Source: Streptomyces wuyuanensis | GTDB taxonomy: Bacteria > Actinomycetota > Actinomycetes > Streptomycetales > Streptomycetaceae | Direction: 5' to 3' | DNA length: 64,000 nucleotides | NCBI RefSeq assembly: GCF_900103455.1 | Contig: NZ_FNHI01000008.1 | Coordinates: 215,851-279,850, forward strand | The notes under the pieces: model-generated | Told to the model about the DNA's origin: nothing | Database searches by the model: none | Seen by the model: only the letters and a program-made list of their open reading frames with translations | Program-made: the position numbers and the translations under genes | Part shown: positions 35,345 to 45,449 of the stretch, piece after piece | Layout of the letters: every line of letters starts with the position of its first letter | How positions within the stretch are numbered: position 1 is the stretch's first letter

Positions 35345-38300
35345 GTGAGCGAGTCCCTCGCCGAACGAATAGCCGCACTGCCGAAGTCCCGCCGGGCACT
35401 GTTCCAGGCCCTCGCCGGCCGCAACGGGGGACGTGCCGCCGTACGGGAGGACCCGGAGCCCGCACCTCGGGACCCGGCCGAGCCGCCGGTGCTCTCGTTC
35501 GCCCAGCGCCGGCTGTGGTTCGTCGACCAGCTCCAGCCCGGCAGCCCGGCCTACAACGTGCCGGTCGCCACCCGCATCCGCGGCCCCCTCGACGTCCCCG
35601 CCCTCCACGGCGCGCTGCAGGACCTCGTGGACCGGCACGAGATCCTGCGCACCGTCCACGAGGACGTCCCGGGCGCGGGCGAGGCCGTGCCCCGGGTGCT
35701 GGAAGGCCACCGGCTGCCGCTGCCGGTGACCGAACTGCCCGGCGAGGACGCCGTCCGCGCCTTCTACGACGCGGACGCCTCCGCCCCCTTCGACCTCGCG
35801 GGGGACATCCCGCTGCGCGCCTCGCTCGCCCGGATCACCTCCGACGACCACGTGCTCGTACTCAACCTGCACCACATCGTCACCGACGGCTGGTCCATGC
35901 GGCTGCTCACCACCGAACTGGAGCGCGCCTACGCGGCCAGGACCGGGGCGGACGCCGCCCCCCTGCCCCCGCTCGCCCTCCAGTACGCGGACTTCGCCGC
36001 CTGGCAGCGCCGCCGCATCAGCGGCGAGCGGCTGGAGCGCCTCACCGGCTTCTGGCGCGAGGAACTCGCCGGCGCGAGCCCCGTTGACCTGCCCACCGAC
36101 CGTCCCCGGCCTCCCGTGTTCGGCCACGCCGGAGCGTCCCGGTACATCGAACTGCCCCCGCGGCTCATCGCCCGGCTGAGGGAGTTCGGCAAGTCCGAGG
36201 GCGCCACCCTGTACATGACGCTACTGGCGGGGTTCGCCGCCACCCTGCGCCGCTGGACCGGCCAGGACGACCTCGTCGTCGGCACCTCCGTGTCCGGCCG
36301 CGACCACCCCGCCTTCAGCGACCTCATCGGCTTCTTCGTCAACACCCTGCCGTTGCGGATCGGCGCGCCCGGAGACCTCTCGTTCGCCGGCCTCGTCCGC
36401 GCCACCCGGCAGACCACCCTGCAGGCGTACGCCCACCAGGAGCTGCCCTTCGACCTGATCGTGGACACGGCCGGTCTGCCGCGCGACCCCAGCCGGCCGC
36501 CGCTCACCTCCGTGATGTTCCTGCTCGACGAGACCCCCGACACCGCGCCCGGACTCGCCGGACTCGGCACCGAGCCCCTCGACTTCGCCTCCCGCGCCAC
36601 CAAGTACGACCTGATGATCAGCGTCCACGACACCGGCAGCACCGTCCGCGCCCTCGTGGAGTACCCCACCGACCTCTTCGACTCCACGACCGTCGACCGG
36701 CTCCTCGGCCACTTCCTCACCACCCTCGAAGGTGGCGCCGACCGCCCGGAGACGCCGCTCCGCGACCTCCCACTGCTCACCGGTGCTGAGCGCCGCGCCG
36801 CCCTGGACGACTGGAACGCCACCCGGGCCCCCTTCCCCCAGGACGCCTGCCTCCACCAGCTGTTCGAGGAGCACGCCGACCGCCGGCCGGACGCCGCGGC
36901 GGTCGTCTGCGGCGGCCTGGGCGGCTGGACCGTCACCTACCGGGAGCTGGAGGAGCGCGCGAACCGGCTCGCCCACCGCCTCATCGAGGAGGGCGCGGGC
37001 CCCGACCGCACCGTCGCCCTGTGCCTGCGCCGTGGCCCCGGGCTGATCACCGCGGTCCTCGCCGTCCTCAAGGCGGGCGCCGCCTACGTCCCGCTCGACC
37101 CCGAGTACCCGCAGGAGCGCCTGCGCCTGCTGCTCGAGGACGCGGCGCCGCCGATCGTGGTCTCCGACGCGGAGCTCACGGACCGGCTGCCGCTGCGCCC
37201 CGGCACCGCCCGGATCCTGCTGGACGCCGATCGGCGCCTCGTGGAGACGTTCCCCGCGACCCGGCCCGCCGTCCCCGTCACCTCCCGCGACCTCGCCTAC
37301 GTCATCTTCACCTCGGGCTCCACCGGGACGCCCAAGGGCATCGCCCTGGAGCACCGCGGAGTCGTCAACAACCTGCTCGACCTCAACCGGTCCTACGGCA
37401 TCGGCCCCGGCGACGCCGTCCTCGCCCTGTCCTCGCCCAGCTTCGACATGAGCGTGTACGAGACGCTCGGCATGCTCGCGGCCGGCGGCACGGTCGTCCT
37501 GCCGGACCCCGCCGCCGCCAAGGACCCGGCCCACTGGGCCGAGCTGATCGAGCGTCACGGCGTGACCGTGTGGAACTCCGCGCCCGCCCTGCTCGGGCTG
37601 CTCCTCGACCAGCTGGAGCACGCCTCCGGCCCCGCGCTGCCCGGCCTGCGCACCGCCTTCCTCGGCGGCGACTGGATCCCCGTCACCCAGCCCGACCGGA
37701 TCCGGGCCTTCGCTCCCGGGCTGCGGTTCGCCGCGCTCGGCGGCGCGACCGAGGCGTCCATCCACTCCGTCGAGTACCGGGTGGACCGCGTCGAGCCCGG
37801 CTGGACGAAGCTTCCGTACGGCCGGCCGATGGCCAACCAGCTCACCTACATCCTCGACCCCGAGGACCGGCTGGTTCCGGTCGGCGTGCCCGGCCAACTC
37901 CACCTCGGCGGCGCCGGACTGGCCCGCGGATACCTCAACCGGCCGGAGCTGACCGCGGAGAAGTTCGTCCACGTCGAGCTCGAACCCGGGCGCACCGAAC
38001 GGCTCTACCGCACCGGGGACCTCGCCCGCTACCTGCCCGACGGCACCGTCGAACTGCTCGGGCGCACCGACTTCCGGATCAAGCTCAACGGGCTGCGCAT
38101 CGAACCGGGCGAGGTGGAGGGCGCCCTGCGCGACCTGCCCGGCGTCCGCGAGGCCGTCGTCGTCGCCCGGCAGGCCGCCGGCTCGGCACGCCTGGTGGGC
38201 TACCTCGTGCCCGAGGACGGCGCGGTCCCGGACACCGCCGCCCTGCGCGCCTCCCTCGGCACGGTGCTGCCTCCGCACTGCGTGCCCGCCGAACTCGTCG

Positions 38301-39433
38301 TCCTGGACCGGCTGCCGCTCAGCCCCAACGGCAAGGTCGACCGCAACGCCCTGCCCGATCCGCGTGCCGCCGCTCCCTCGGCCGGACCCGCCGCCGAGAC
38401 CGGGGGTGCCCGGGGAACGCCCGCGGCCCGCCGGATCGCGGCCGTCTGGGCGGAGGTCCTCGGACTCACGGACGTCGCCGTCGACGACGACTTCTTCGCC
38501 CTGGGCGGCGACTCGTTCGCCGCCGTGCGCGCGGTCCGGGCCGTCGCCGAGGCCCTGCCGGAGGCGCACGCACTGCGCGTGGTCGACCTGTTCGGCAACC
38601 CGACACCGGCCGGCCTCGCCGCCCGCGCCGCCGAAGCGGGCGGCAGCGGCGGCGACGGGACCGAACCGCACCGGCTGCTGCACCGGCTGTCCTCCCGGAC
38701 CGAGGGCGACAGGGCCGCCCTGACCCTCGTGTGCTTCCCCCACGGCGGCGGCGACGCCATCGCCTACCGGCCGCTGGCCGCCGAACTGCCCCCGCACATC
38801 GAGCTGGTGGCCGTCTCCCCGCCCGGCCACGACCCGCTCGCGCCGGGCCCGATGCTCCCGGTCGCCGAGTTCGCCGAACTCGCCGCCCGCGAGATCGCCC
38901 GCACCGTCACCGGACCGTTCGCGGTCTACGGCCACTGCGCCGGCGTCGTCGCCGCCCTGGAGACCACACAGGTGCTGGAACGCGACGGGCTGCGGCCCGT
39001 GGCGCTCCACCTGGCCGCGGCACTCCCGGAGGACGACCCCGACTTCGCCCTGGAGATGGAACGCACCTCCAGCGACGACGACCTCGTCGCCTACCTCACC
39101 GCCATGGACGGCTTCGACGGCGTCCTCGACGACAGCGACCTGACCGCCGTCATGCGGATGGTCCGGCACGACATGACCGAGGCCGCCCGGTTCTTCGCCC
39201 GCACTCCCCAGGGCTACGAACGACCCCTCGCCACCCCGCTCACCTGCGTCGTCGGCGACGCCGACGACGCCACCCAGGGATACGAACAGGGCCATCTCGC
39301 GTGGGGCCGGTACGCCCGTGACCTGCGGCTCGCCGTGATCCCCGGCGGCCGCCACTACTTCGCCAAGCATCTGCCCGACCGGCTCGCCGCGCTGCTGGCC
39401 GATCTGCACCGCAACGGAGGAACCCATGTCTGA
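35345..39433 (+). CDS. NRPS C-A-PCP-TE with cysteine thioesterase (A3)
   Basis: 1362 residues from GTG 35345 (GGAGG upstream). C domain ~45-480 with intact H176-H177-IVTDG. A domain ~500-1010 (FTSGSTGTPKG, YRTGDLA, GKVDRNAL). PCP Ser1057 in FFALGGDSFAA. TE ~1095-1362: LVCFPHGGGDAIAYRPL, then GHCAG with Cys1198 where serine is usual, and the late histidine in PGGRHYF. The pocket reads D-M-Y-N-F-G-L-I-H-K. Together with WNSAP and GDWIP it resembles the Cys/Gly-activating A domains of thiazoline siderophores, though it follows an ordinary C domain. Cys TEs are uncommon and are known from beta-lactone (obafluorin) and beta-lactam (sulfazecin) pathways. As the only TE fused to a module, it probably releases the product. 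Confidence 0.93.
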   Translation: MSESLAERIAALPKSRRALFQALAGRNGGRAAVREDPEPAPRDPAEPPVLSFAQRRLWFVDQLQPGSPAYNVPVATRIRGPLDVPALHGALQDLVDRHEILRTVHEDVPGAGEAVPRVLEGHRLPLPVTELPGEDAVRAFYDADASAPFDLAGDIPLRASLARITSDDHVLVLNLHHIVTDGWSMRLLTTELERAYAARTGADAAPLPPLALQYADFAAWQRRRISGERLERLTGFWREELAGASPVDLPTDRPRPPVFGHAGASRYIELPPRLIARLREFGKSEGATLYMTLLAGFAATLRRWTGQDDLVVGTSVSGRDHPAFSDLIGFFVNTLPLRIGAPGDLSFAGLVRATRQTTLQAYAHQELPFDLIVDTAGLPRDPSRPPLTSVMFLLDETPDTAPGLAGLGTEPLDFASRATKYDLMISVHDTGSTVRALVEYPTDLFDSTTVDRLLGHFLTTLEGGADRPETPLRDLPLLTGAERRAALDDWNATRAPFPQDACLHQLFEEHADRRPDAAAVVCGGLGGWTVTYRELEERANRLAHRLIEEGAGPDRTVALCLRRGPGLITAVLAVLKAGAAYVPLDPEYPQERLRLLLEDAAPPIVVSDAELTDRLPLRPGTARILLDADRRLVETFPATRPAVPVTSRDLAYVIFTSGSTGTPKGIALEHRGVVNNLLDLNRSYGIGPGDAVLALSSPSFDMSVYETLGMLAAGGTVVLPDPAAAKDPAHWAELIERHGVTVWNSAPALLGLLLDQLEHASGPALPGLRTAFLGGDWIPVTQPDRIRAFAPGLRFAALGGATEASIHSVEYRVDRVEPGWTKLPYGRPMANQLTYILDPEDRLVPVGVPGQLHLGGAGLARGYLNRPELTAEKFVHVELEPGRTERLYRTGDLARYLPDGTVELLGRTDFRIKLNGLRIEPGEVEGALRDLPGVREAVVVARQAAGSARLVGYLVPEDGAVPDTAALRASLGTVLPPHCVPAELVVLDRLPLSPNGKVDRNALPDPRAAAPSAGPAAETGGARGTPAARRIAAVWAEVLGLTDVAVDDDFFALGGDSFAAVRAVRAVAEALPEAHALRVVDLFGNPTPAGLAARAAEAGGSGGDGTEPHRLLHRLSSRTEGDRAALTLVCFPHGGGDAIAYRPLAAELPPHIELVAVSPPGHDPLAPGPMLPVAEFAELAAREIARTVTGPFAVYGHCAGVVAALETTQVLERDGLRPVALHLAAALPEDDPDFALEMERTSSDDDLVAYLTAMDGFDGVLDDSDLTAVMRMVRHDMTEAARFFARTPQGYERPLATPLTCVVGDADDATQGYEQGHLAWGRYARDLRLAVIPGGRHYFAKHLPDRLAALLADLHRNGGTHV

Positions 39434-42400
39434 CCTCGCCGAACGGCTCGGCCGGCTGCCCCAGGGGCAGCGCTCCCGGCTGCTGGGCCGGATGCGCAAC
39501 CAGATGACCGCGGGGGTCGGCCACCGCGTCGAGCTCAAGCGTGCCGACCACGGACCGCGCTCCCGTGCCTCCTTCCAGCAGGAGCAGATGTGGTTCGTCG
39601 ACCGGCTGGGCGCGGGCAAGGCGCGCAACAACATAGCCCTCGCCGTCCGGCTGGACGGGCCGCTCGACCGGGCCGCGCTGCACGAGGCGGTCAACGCCGT
39701 CGTCGCCGGCCATCAGGTCCTGCACAGCAGGCTCGTCGAGGTCGACGGGGTGCCTTGGCAGGAACCCGTGCCCGCCTTCGTCCTCGGCGTCCGGACCAGC
39801 GACCTCGCCGCGAGCGACGACCAGGACCGGGAGCTCGCCGAACTCACCGCCTCCTGCGCGTCGGCTCCCTTCGACCTGGCCGCCGCCCCTCCCGTACGGG
39901 CCCACCTGGTGCGGCTCGCCGAGGAACGGCACGTACTGCTGTGGGTCGTCCACCACGTCGTCTGGGACCCGGGTTCCACCCGCATCTTCACCGAGGAGCT
40001 CACTTCCTGCTACGCCCAGGCGGCCCGCGGCCGGCGCCCTGAGGCGGCCGCAGCGCCCGTCGAGTACGCCGACTTCGCCGCCTGGCAACGCGCCAAGCTC
40101 GACAACGCCGAGCACCGCAGTGCGCTCGCCGACAAGTGGCGGCAGCTGCTCGCCGGCGCCGAGGCCACCGAGGTCATGCCCGACCATCCGCGCAGCCCCG
40201 AGACCCGCGGCGACGGCCGCGGACTGAGCCTCCGGCTGGATCAGGACCTGCTGGACCGTCTCAAGGCGGTCGCCGAGAGTTCCGACACCACCGTTTTCAC
40301 CACCCTGCTCGCCGCCTTCAACGCCCTGCTGCGCCACTGGACCCACACCGAGGACGTCGTCGTCGGCACGGCCAGCGCCTCCCGCCCGCACCCGGACCTG
40401 GAGCGGGTCATCGGCTGCTTCGTCCAGATGATCACCCTGCGCACGGAGGTCGGGGACGGCCTCACCTTCCGCGAGCTCGTCTCGCGCACGGCGGGCACCG
40501 TCATGGACGCCTTCACCAACAGCGAGCTCCCCTTCGAACAGGTCGTCGACGCCGTACGCCCGGTCCGCGACCCGTTGCGGCACCCCCTGTTCCAGATCGA
40601 GTTCACCTCGCTCGGCCACTGGGGCGCCCACTCCACCCGCTCCGTCGATGTCGACTTCGCCGTGGAGCAACTGCACGACGGGGCGGCCAAGTTCGACATG
40701 AGCTTCCTCGTCGGCGAGAACGACGGGCTGGAGCTGTCCCTGGAGTACAACACCTCGCTCTACCGGCACGGCACCGCCTCCGCGCTGCTCACCGCCTTCC
40801 GCCGGGTCATCGAGCAGGTCGCCGCCGACCCCGACCTCCCCGTAGGCGAGATCAGCCTCGTGGAGGAGCCCGCAGCGTCCCGGCACGCCCGGGAGCTGTC
40901 CCGCGGCGGACCCGTCGACGAGGCCGCCTGGACCACCACGCTCGACCGGGCCTTCCGCGAACGGGCCACCATCCAGCCCGACGCCGTCGCCGTCCGGCAC
41001 GGCGCCACGACACTGGACTACGCGGCCCTGGACCGCTGGTCCGAGGCCATCGCCCACCGGCTGCGCGACCGGGGCGTACGGCACGGCGACCCGGTCGCCG
41101 TCTGCCTCGGACGCGGCCCGGCAGCCGTCGCCGCACTGCTGGGCACCCTCAAGGCCGGTGCGCACTACATACCCGTCGACCCGGCCGCCCCGGCCGAGCG
41201 CACCAGGACCGTGCTGGCCGACGCCGGCGTCCGGCACGCCCTCGTCGACGATGCGGCCGATCTGCCCGTACCGCTGGAACTCGTCACGGCGGGCACCACG
41301 GCCCCGGTGCGCGAAGTGCCGTCCCTGGCGCCGACGTCGAGCCCCGCCGACCTCGCCTACGTGCTCTACACCTCCGGCAGCAGCGGCACCCCGAAGGGCG
41401 TCATGATCGAGCACCGCTCGGTCGCCCACTTCTCCCGCACCATCGCCCGGGCGTACGAGATCGGCACCGGCGACCGCGTCCTGCACTTCGCGCCGCTCAC
41501 CTTCGACGTCTCCGTCTTCGAGGTCTTCACCACCCTGCTGGCAGGCGGAGAGCTCGTCATCGCCACCGACGACGAGCGCCGCGACCCGGCACTCCTCGAG
41601 GTCCGGATGCGCGACGACGCGGTGACCGTGGCCGAGCTGCCGCCCGCCCTGCTGCCCCTGCTCGACCAGTCCCGCCTGCCCGCCCTGCGGCTGGTCTCCG
41701 TCGGCGGCGAGGCGTTCCCCGGCAAGCTGGTCGCCGAATGGACGGCGGGGGAGCGGCGGTTCGTCAACGGCTACGGCCCGACCGAGGCCACCGTCGCCGT
41801 CACCCTCATGGACTGCACCGGCAGCTACGACCGCAATCCGCCGATCGGCCGCCCGATGCCGGGGCACCAGGCGTTCGTCCTCGACGAGCGGCTGCGTCCC
41901 GTGCCGCCCGGCGTCCCGGCCGAACTGTGCGTCGCCGGCCCCGGCGTCGCACGCGGCTACCTCGGGCGGCCCGAACTGACGGCGGAACGGTTCGTCACCA
42001 ATCCCTGGGCCGACGGTCCCGAGACCGAGCGGCTCTACCGCACCGGTGACCTCGTGCGCTGGCTCCCCGGCGGGAACCTGGAGTTCCTCGGCCGCACCGA
42101 CCGGCAGCTGAAGCTGCGCGGCCACCGCATCGAGCCGGGCGAGGTCGAGGCGGTGCTCCTCGGCCACCCCTCCGTCCAGCAGGCCGTCGCCGTCGCCCGG
42201 CCCGGCGCCGGGGGCGAGCCGGTCCTCGCCGCGTACGTCACCGTCGAGCAGGCCGGCGGGTACGCCTCCGAGGTCGCCGACGCCGAGGGACTGCGGGCCT
42301 ACGCCGCCTCCCGGCTGCCCGGCTACATGGTGCCGGTGGTGGTCGTCCTGGACGACCTGCCCCTCACCCCGCACGGCAAGGTCGACGTCGCCGCGCTTCC

Positions 42401-42782
42401 GCTGCCCGTGGACCAGGCCGCCGGCGGCACCGCGCCGCGCGACGCCGTCGAGGAGCAGATCTGCCGTGACATCCTCACCCCGCTGCTGGAGTGGACGAGC
42501 CCCGACGTCGAGGGCGACTTCTTCGCCCTCGGCGGCAGTTCGCTCCAGGCGACCATCGTCGTCTCACGGGTCCGTGCCGTCTTCGGCATCGACATCGCGC
42601 TGGCCGACTTCTTCAGCCGTCCGACCGTCGCCGGACTCGCCGACCTCGTCCGCACCGCCCGGGCCGAGGCGGCCGGCGAACAGGACCGGCTGCTGGCGGT
42701 CTTCGACCAGATCGAGAACATGAGCGACGAGGAGGCCGCGGCGCTGCTCGACTCGCTGCAGACCCCGGACGGCGGGCGATGA
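39426..42782 (+). CDS. NRPS C-A-PCP (A4)
   Basis: 1118 residues from ATG 39426, overlapping the previous NRPS by 8 bp. C domain ~35-480; its active-site motif is H176-H177-VVWDP, so the catalytic His is kept but the final Gly is Pro. A domain ~500-1000: YTSGSSGTPKG, NGYGPTEATV, YRTGDLV, GKVDVAAL. PCP Ser1039 in FFALGGSSLQA. The hand-aligned pocket is D-V-F-E-V-V-G-V-A-K; I cannot assign a substrate, though the Glu could contact a basic side chain. The N-terminal MSDLAERLGRLPQGQRSRLL and the acidic C-terminus (MSDEEAAALLDSLQ) may be docking helices. Confidence 0.93.
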   Translation: MSDLAERLGRLPQGQRSRLLGRMRNQMTAGVGHRVELKRADHGPRSRASFQQEQMWFVDRLGAGKARNNIALAVRLDGPLDRAALHEAVNAVVAGHQVLHSRLVEVDGVPWQEPVPAFVLGVRTSDLAASDDQDRELAELTASCASAPFDLAAAPPVRAHLVRLAEERHVLLWVVHHVVWDPGSTRIFTEELTSCYAQAARGRRPEAAAAPVEYADFAAWQRAKLDNAEHRSALADKWRQLLAGAEATEVMPDHPRSPETRGDGRGLSLRLDQDLLDRLKAVAESSDTTVFTTLLAAFNALLRHWTHTEDVVVGTASASRPHPDLERVIGCFVQMITLRTEVGDGLTFRELVSRTAGTVMDAFTNSELPFEQVVDAVRPVRDPLRHPLFQIEFTSLGHWGAHSTRSVDVDFAVEQLHDGAAKFDMSFLVGENDGLELSLEYNTSLYRHGTASALLTAFRRVIEQVAADPDLPVGEISLVEEPAASRHARELSRGGPVDEAAWTTTLDRAFRERATIQPDAVAVRHGATTLDYAALDRWSEAIAHRLRDRGVRHGDPVAVCLGRGPAAVAALLGTLKAGAHYIPVDPAAPAERTRTVLADAGVRHALVDDAADLPVPLELVTAGTTAPVREVPSLAPTSSPADLAYVLYTSGSSGTPKGVMIEHRSVAHFSRTIARAYEIGTGDRVLHFAPLTFDVSVFEVFTTLLAGGELVIATDDERRDPALLEVRMRDDAVTVAELPPALLPLLDQSRLPALRLVSVGGEAFPGKLVAEWTAGERRFVNGYGPTEATVAVTLMDCTGSYDRNPPIGRPMPGHQAFVLDERLRPVPPGVPAELCVAGPGVARGYLGRPELTAERFVTNPWADGPETERLYRTGDLVRWLPGGNLEFLGRTDRQLKLRGHRIEPGEVEAVLLGHPSVQQAVAVARPGAGGEPVLAAYVTVEQAGGYASEVADAEGLRAYAASRLPGYMVPVVVVLDDLPLTPHGKVDVAALPLPVDQAAGGTAPRDAVEEQICRDILTPLLEWTSPDVEGDFFALGGSSLQATIVVSRVRAVFGIDIALADFFSRPTVAGLADLVRTARAEAAGEQDRLLAVFDQIENMSDEEAAALLDSLQTPDGGR

Positions 42783-44191
42783 CCGCCCCCACCGGGACCG
42801 GGGTCGACCGGGCCCTCGCCGCGCTGCCGGAGGCCAAGCGGGAGCTCGCCCGGATGCTGCTCGCCGCCCGGAGCCCCGTCCCCGCCCGGCCGGCCCCGCG
42901 CTCCGGCGCGGGGCCGGTCCCGGCCACCGCACTCCAGGCCCGGCTCCTGAGGCGTGAACGGCTCGGCACCTCCGGCAGCAGCGGCACGGGCTCGCACGCC
43001 GTACGGCTCACGGGACGACTGGACACGGGACGGCTGCGCGAGGCGCTCACCGGTGTACTGGCCCGCCACGAGGCGCTGCGCTGCCGAATCGGGGAACCCC
43101 CGGACGGCGGGGGACCGCTGCTCACGGTGGACGAGGAGCCGTGCCTGCGGCTGACCTGCACGGACCTGGCGCACCTCACGCCCGCGGCGCGGCGGGAGGC
43201 CGTGGGCGCCCAGCTCGCCGAGAGCGCCGCGACACCACTGTCCCTGGAGAGCGGCCGCACCAGTGCCTTCCGGCTGCTGACGCTCGGCCCGGACGACCAC
43301 GTCCTCGTCCTCGCCTCGCACCTGGGCGTCTTCGACGGCTGGTCGTCGGGGGTCTTCCTCACCGATCTCGCCACCGGCTACCGGGAGGGCTCCGGGAGGC
43401 TCGCCCCGCCGGATCTGCAGCTCCCCGATCACGCGGACTGGCAGCGGCGCTGGCTCGCCTCCCCGGACGGCACCGCCGAACTGGCGGACCGGCGCGGCGC
43501 GTTCGCCGGGATCCCGCCGGTGCCGCGGGCACCCGGCGGCTTCGAGCGGGGCCATGTACCGGTGCGGATGGACCGCGGGCCGGGCAGCCCGCTCGACGAG
43601 GGGCTCGCCCTCGGCGCCGCGGCCGGCGCCACCCCGTTCATGACGCTCGTCGCGGCACTGGCGGTCGTCCTGGCCCGCCGCGACGGGACCACCGGCGCAG
43701 TCGTCGGCACGCCGGCCGCGGGCCGCTTCGCCGGGCCGCTCGAAGGGGCCGTGGGACAGTTCACCACCGTCGTGCCGATCCGGGTCGACCTGTCCGGCCG
43801 CCCGTCGTTCGTGGAGATCCTGCACCGCACCCGCACGGCGGTCGCCGACGCGCTGAGTCACCAGCGGCTTCCCGTGGACGAGCTGTTCACCGCCGGGACC
43901 CAGCCCTACGACGTCCTCTTCGCCCTTCACAACTACCCGGCCGTGTCGCTCGGCCTGCCGGGCATCGAGGTGGGCCAGCTTCCCGGACCGCCCGCGCACC
44001 ACCTGGAGCTGTACAGCACCGACCCCGCCGTCACCGTGGCCTGCTTCGGCCTGGTCGAACGCGACGGCGAGATCGGCGGAACGGCCGAGTTCAATCGCAG
44101 GGCCGCCGGTCCCGGGGACGTGACCGCGCTGCTCGGCGGAGTCGAGGACGTCCTCGCCCGTGCCGCCGCGTCCCCCGGGACCACCCCTTGA
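42779..44191 (+). CDS. Stand-alone NRPS C-domain protein, degenerate active site
   Basis: 470 residues from ATG 42779, overlapping the previous stop (ATGA). A single condensation-type fold: PATALQARLLRRERLG, TGVLARHEALRCRIGE, the core ASHLGVFDGWSS, and later VVGTPAAGRFAGPLEGAVGQFTTVV, described by its parts. In the HHxxxDG position the second, catalytic His is Leu182 (H181-L182-GVFDG). Normal condensation by His catalysis is therefore unlikely. Possible roles are non-catalytic recruitment of a tailoring enzyme, as X domains do, or an unusual acyl transfer. It is placed between a module and the two acyl-CoA dehydrogenase genes. Confidence 0.85.
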   Translation: MTAPTGTGVDRALAALPEAKRELARMLLAARSPVPARPAPRSGAGPVPATALQARLLRRERLGTSGSSGTGSHAVRLTGRLDTGRLREALTGVLARHEALRCRIGEPPDGGGPLLTVDEEPCLRLTCTDLAHLTPAARREAVGAQLAESAATPLSLESGRTSAFRLLTLGPDDHVLVLASHLGVFDGWSSGVFLTDLATGYREGSGRLAPPDLQLPDHADWQRRWLASPDGTAELADRRGAFAGIPPVPRAPGGFERGHVPVRMDRGPGSPLDEGLALGAAAGATPFMTLVAALAVVLARRDGTTGAVVGTPAAGRFAGPLEGAVGQFTTVVPIRVDLSGRPSFVEILHRTRTAVADALSHQRLPVDELFTAGTQPYDVLFALHNYPAVSLGLPGIEVGQLPGPPAHHLELYSTDPAVTVACFGLVERDGEIGGTAEFNRRAAGPGDVTALLGGVEDVLARAAASPGTTP

Positions 44192-44220
44192 CGACCGGCC
44201 CTAGCCCCTGGGAGTAACCG

Positions 44221-45411
44221 TTGCTCACCACCGAGTTCTACCGGGCCCCCGCCGACTGCGGCCTCGTCCGCTCCGGTGAGGGTGAGCCCCGCACGCCCAT
44301 GCGAGCCCTCCGTGAGGAGATCCACGACGTCCTGGTGTCCGCACCCGTCGCCGCCGCCCGGCGCAGCAGGGACCCCCGCCCCGTGCACCGGGCGCTCGGC
44401 GAAGCGGGGCTGCTCGCCCCGCAGTGGCCCGAGGAGTTCGGCGGCCGTGGCGTCAGCCAGGTCGCCTCCGCCGTGCTCGTCGAGGAACTGGCGATGCACG
44501 ACGTACCCGACCTGCTGCACACCCTGACCGTGCAGATCGTGGGCTCCACCCTCCTCAACGTCGCGAGCCCCGCCATGAAGGCCCGCCATCTGCCGGGCTT
44601 CGCCGCCGGAACCGCCTTCGGCTGCGTGCTCTTCAGCGAGCCGCAGGCCGGCTCCGACCTGAACATCCTGTCCACCCGCGCCGTCTCCGACGGCAACGGC
44701 GGCTACAAGCTCTACGGCACCAAGGTCCACTCGCTGTTCGCCGGCCTCGCCGACTACGGACTGTGCCTCGCGCGCGCCGAGAACGACGCCTTCACCCTGT
44801 TCCTGGTGCCCCTGGCCCAGCAGGGAGTGACGATCACCGCTGTCCCCGGCATCGGGGACGACGCCTTCCACGAGGTCACCCTGGACGGGGTGGCCGTGAC
44901 CGCCGACGACGTGGTCGGCAGGCCCGGCCAGGGCTGGGCGATCGTCGTCAAGACGCTCGCCTTCGAACGCACCGGACTCGACTACTACGTCAAGGCCCTG
45001 CGCTGGTACCGCGCCGCCGTGGAGCGGCTCGAAGCCCACACCGAACGGCTGCAGTCCGGCCAGCACGACCAGATCGGCCTCGCCAAGCTCAACGCCCGCC
45101 TGCTGGCCGCGGGCACGCTCGTACGGCGCGTGCTGACCCGGCTGGACCGGGGAGAGCTCAACGAGGACGAGGCGGCGGCGGCCAAGTGGTACACCACCGA
45201 ACTCGCCGCCGAGGTCGCCTGGTGGGCCGCCGAACTGGACGGCGACCACAGCATGACCCTCGACGACCCCGGTACCGACGGGGTGGCACATCCACTGGAC
45301 TCGGCGCTGCGGGAAGCCCCCGGGATGCGGATATCGGGCGGCACCGCCGAGATGATGCTCGAGACGCTGGCCCGGCTGCGCCTCGACTCTGGGGCGGAGG
45401 TACGGCCTTGA
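44221..45411 (+). CDS. Acyl-CoA dehydrogenase-family protein, first of a pair
   Basis: 396 residues from TTG 44221 with a GGAG site upstream. Flavin-dependent ACAD fold: LLAPQWPEEFGGRGVS, VLFSEPQAGSDLNILSTRA (FAD/substrate motif), and KLYGTKVHSLFAGLADYGLCL. The C-terminal helical part ends MRISGGTAEMMLETLARL. Family enzymes introduce an alpha-beta double bond into thioesters. In NRPS pathways ACADs can oxidise carrier-bound aminoacyl groups. The next gene encodes a second ACAD, suggesting a two-subunit enzyme. Confidence 0.88.
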   Translation: MLTTEFYRAPADCGLVRSGEGEPRTPMRALREEIHDVLVSAPVAAARRSRDPRPVHRALGEAGLLAPQWPEEFGGRGVSQVASAVLVEELAMHDVPDLLHTLTVQIVGSTLLNVASPAMKARHLPGFAAGTAFGCVLFSEPQAGSDLNILSTRAVSDGNGGYKLYGTKVHSLFAGLADYGLCLARAENDAFTLFLVPLAQQGVTITAVPGIGDDAFHEVTLDGVAVTADDVVGRPGQGWAIVVKTLAFERTGLDYYVKALRWYRAAVERLEAHTERLQSGQHDQIGLAKLNARLLAAGTLVRRVLTRLDRGELNEDEAAAAKWYTTELAAEVAWWAAELDGDHSMTLDDPGTDGVAHPLDSALREAPGMRISGGTAEMMLETLARLRLDSGAEVRP

Positions 45412-45449
45412 CAAGCGCAGCACAACGGACAGGGGACGGGAGGCCACCC

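Noticed and set aside
36221..39694. 1157-residue open frame on the minus strand
   Set aside because: Antisense to the C-A-PCP-TE NRPS gene, low-complexity composition and no motifs.
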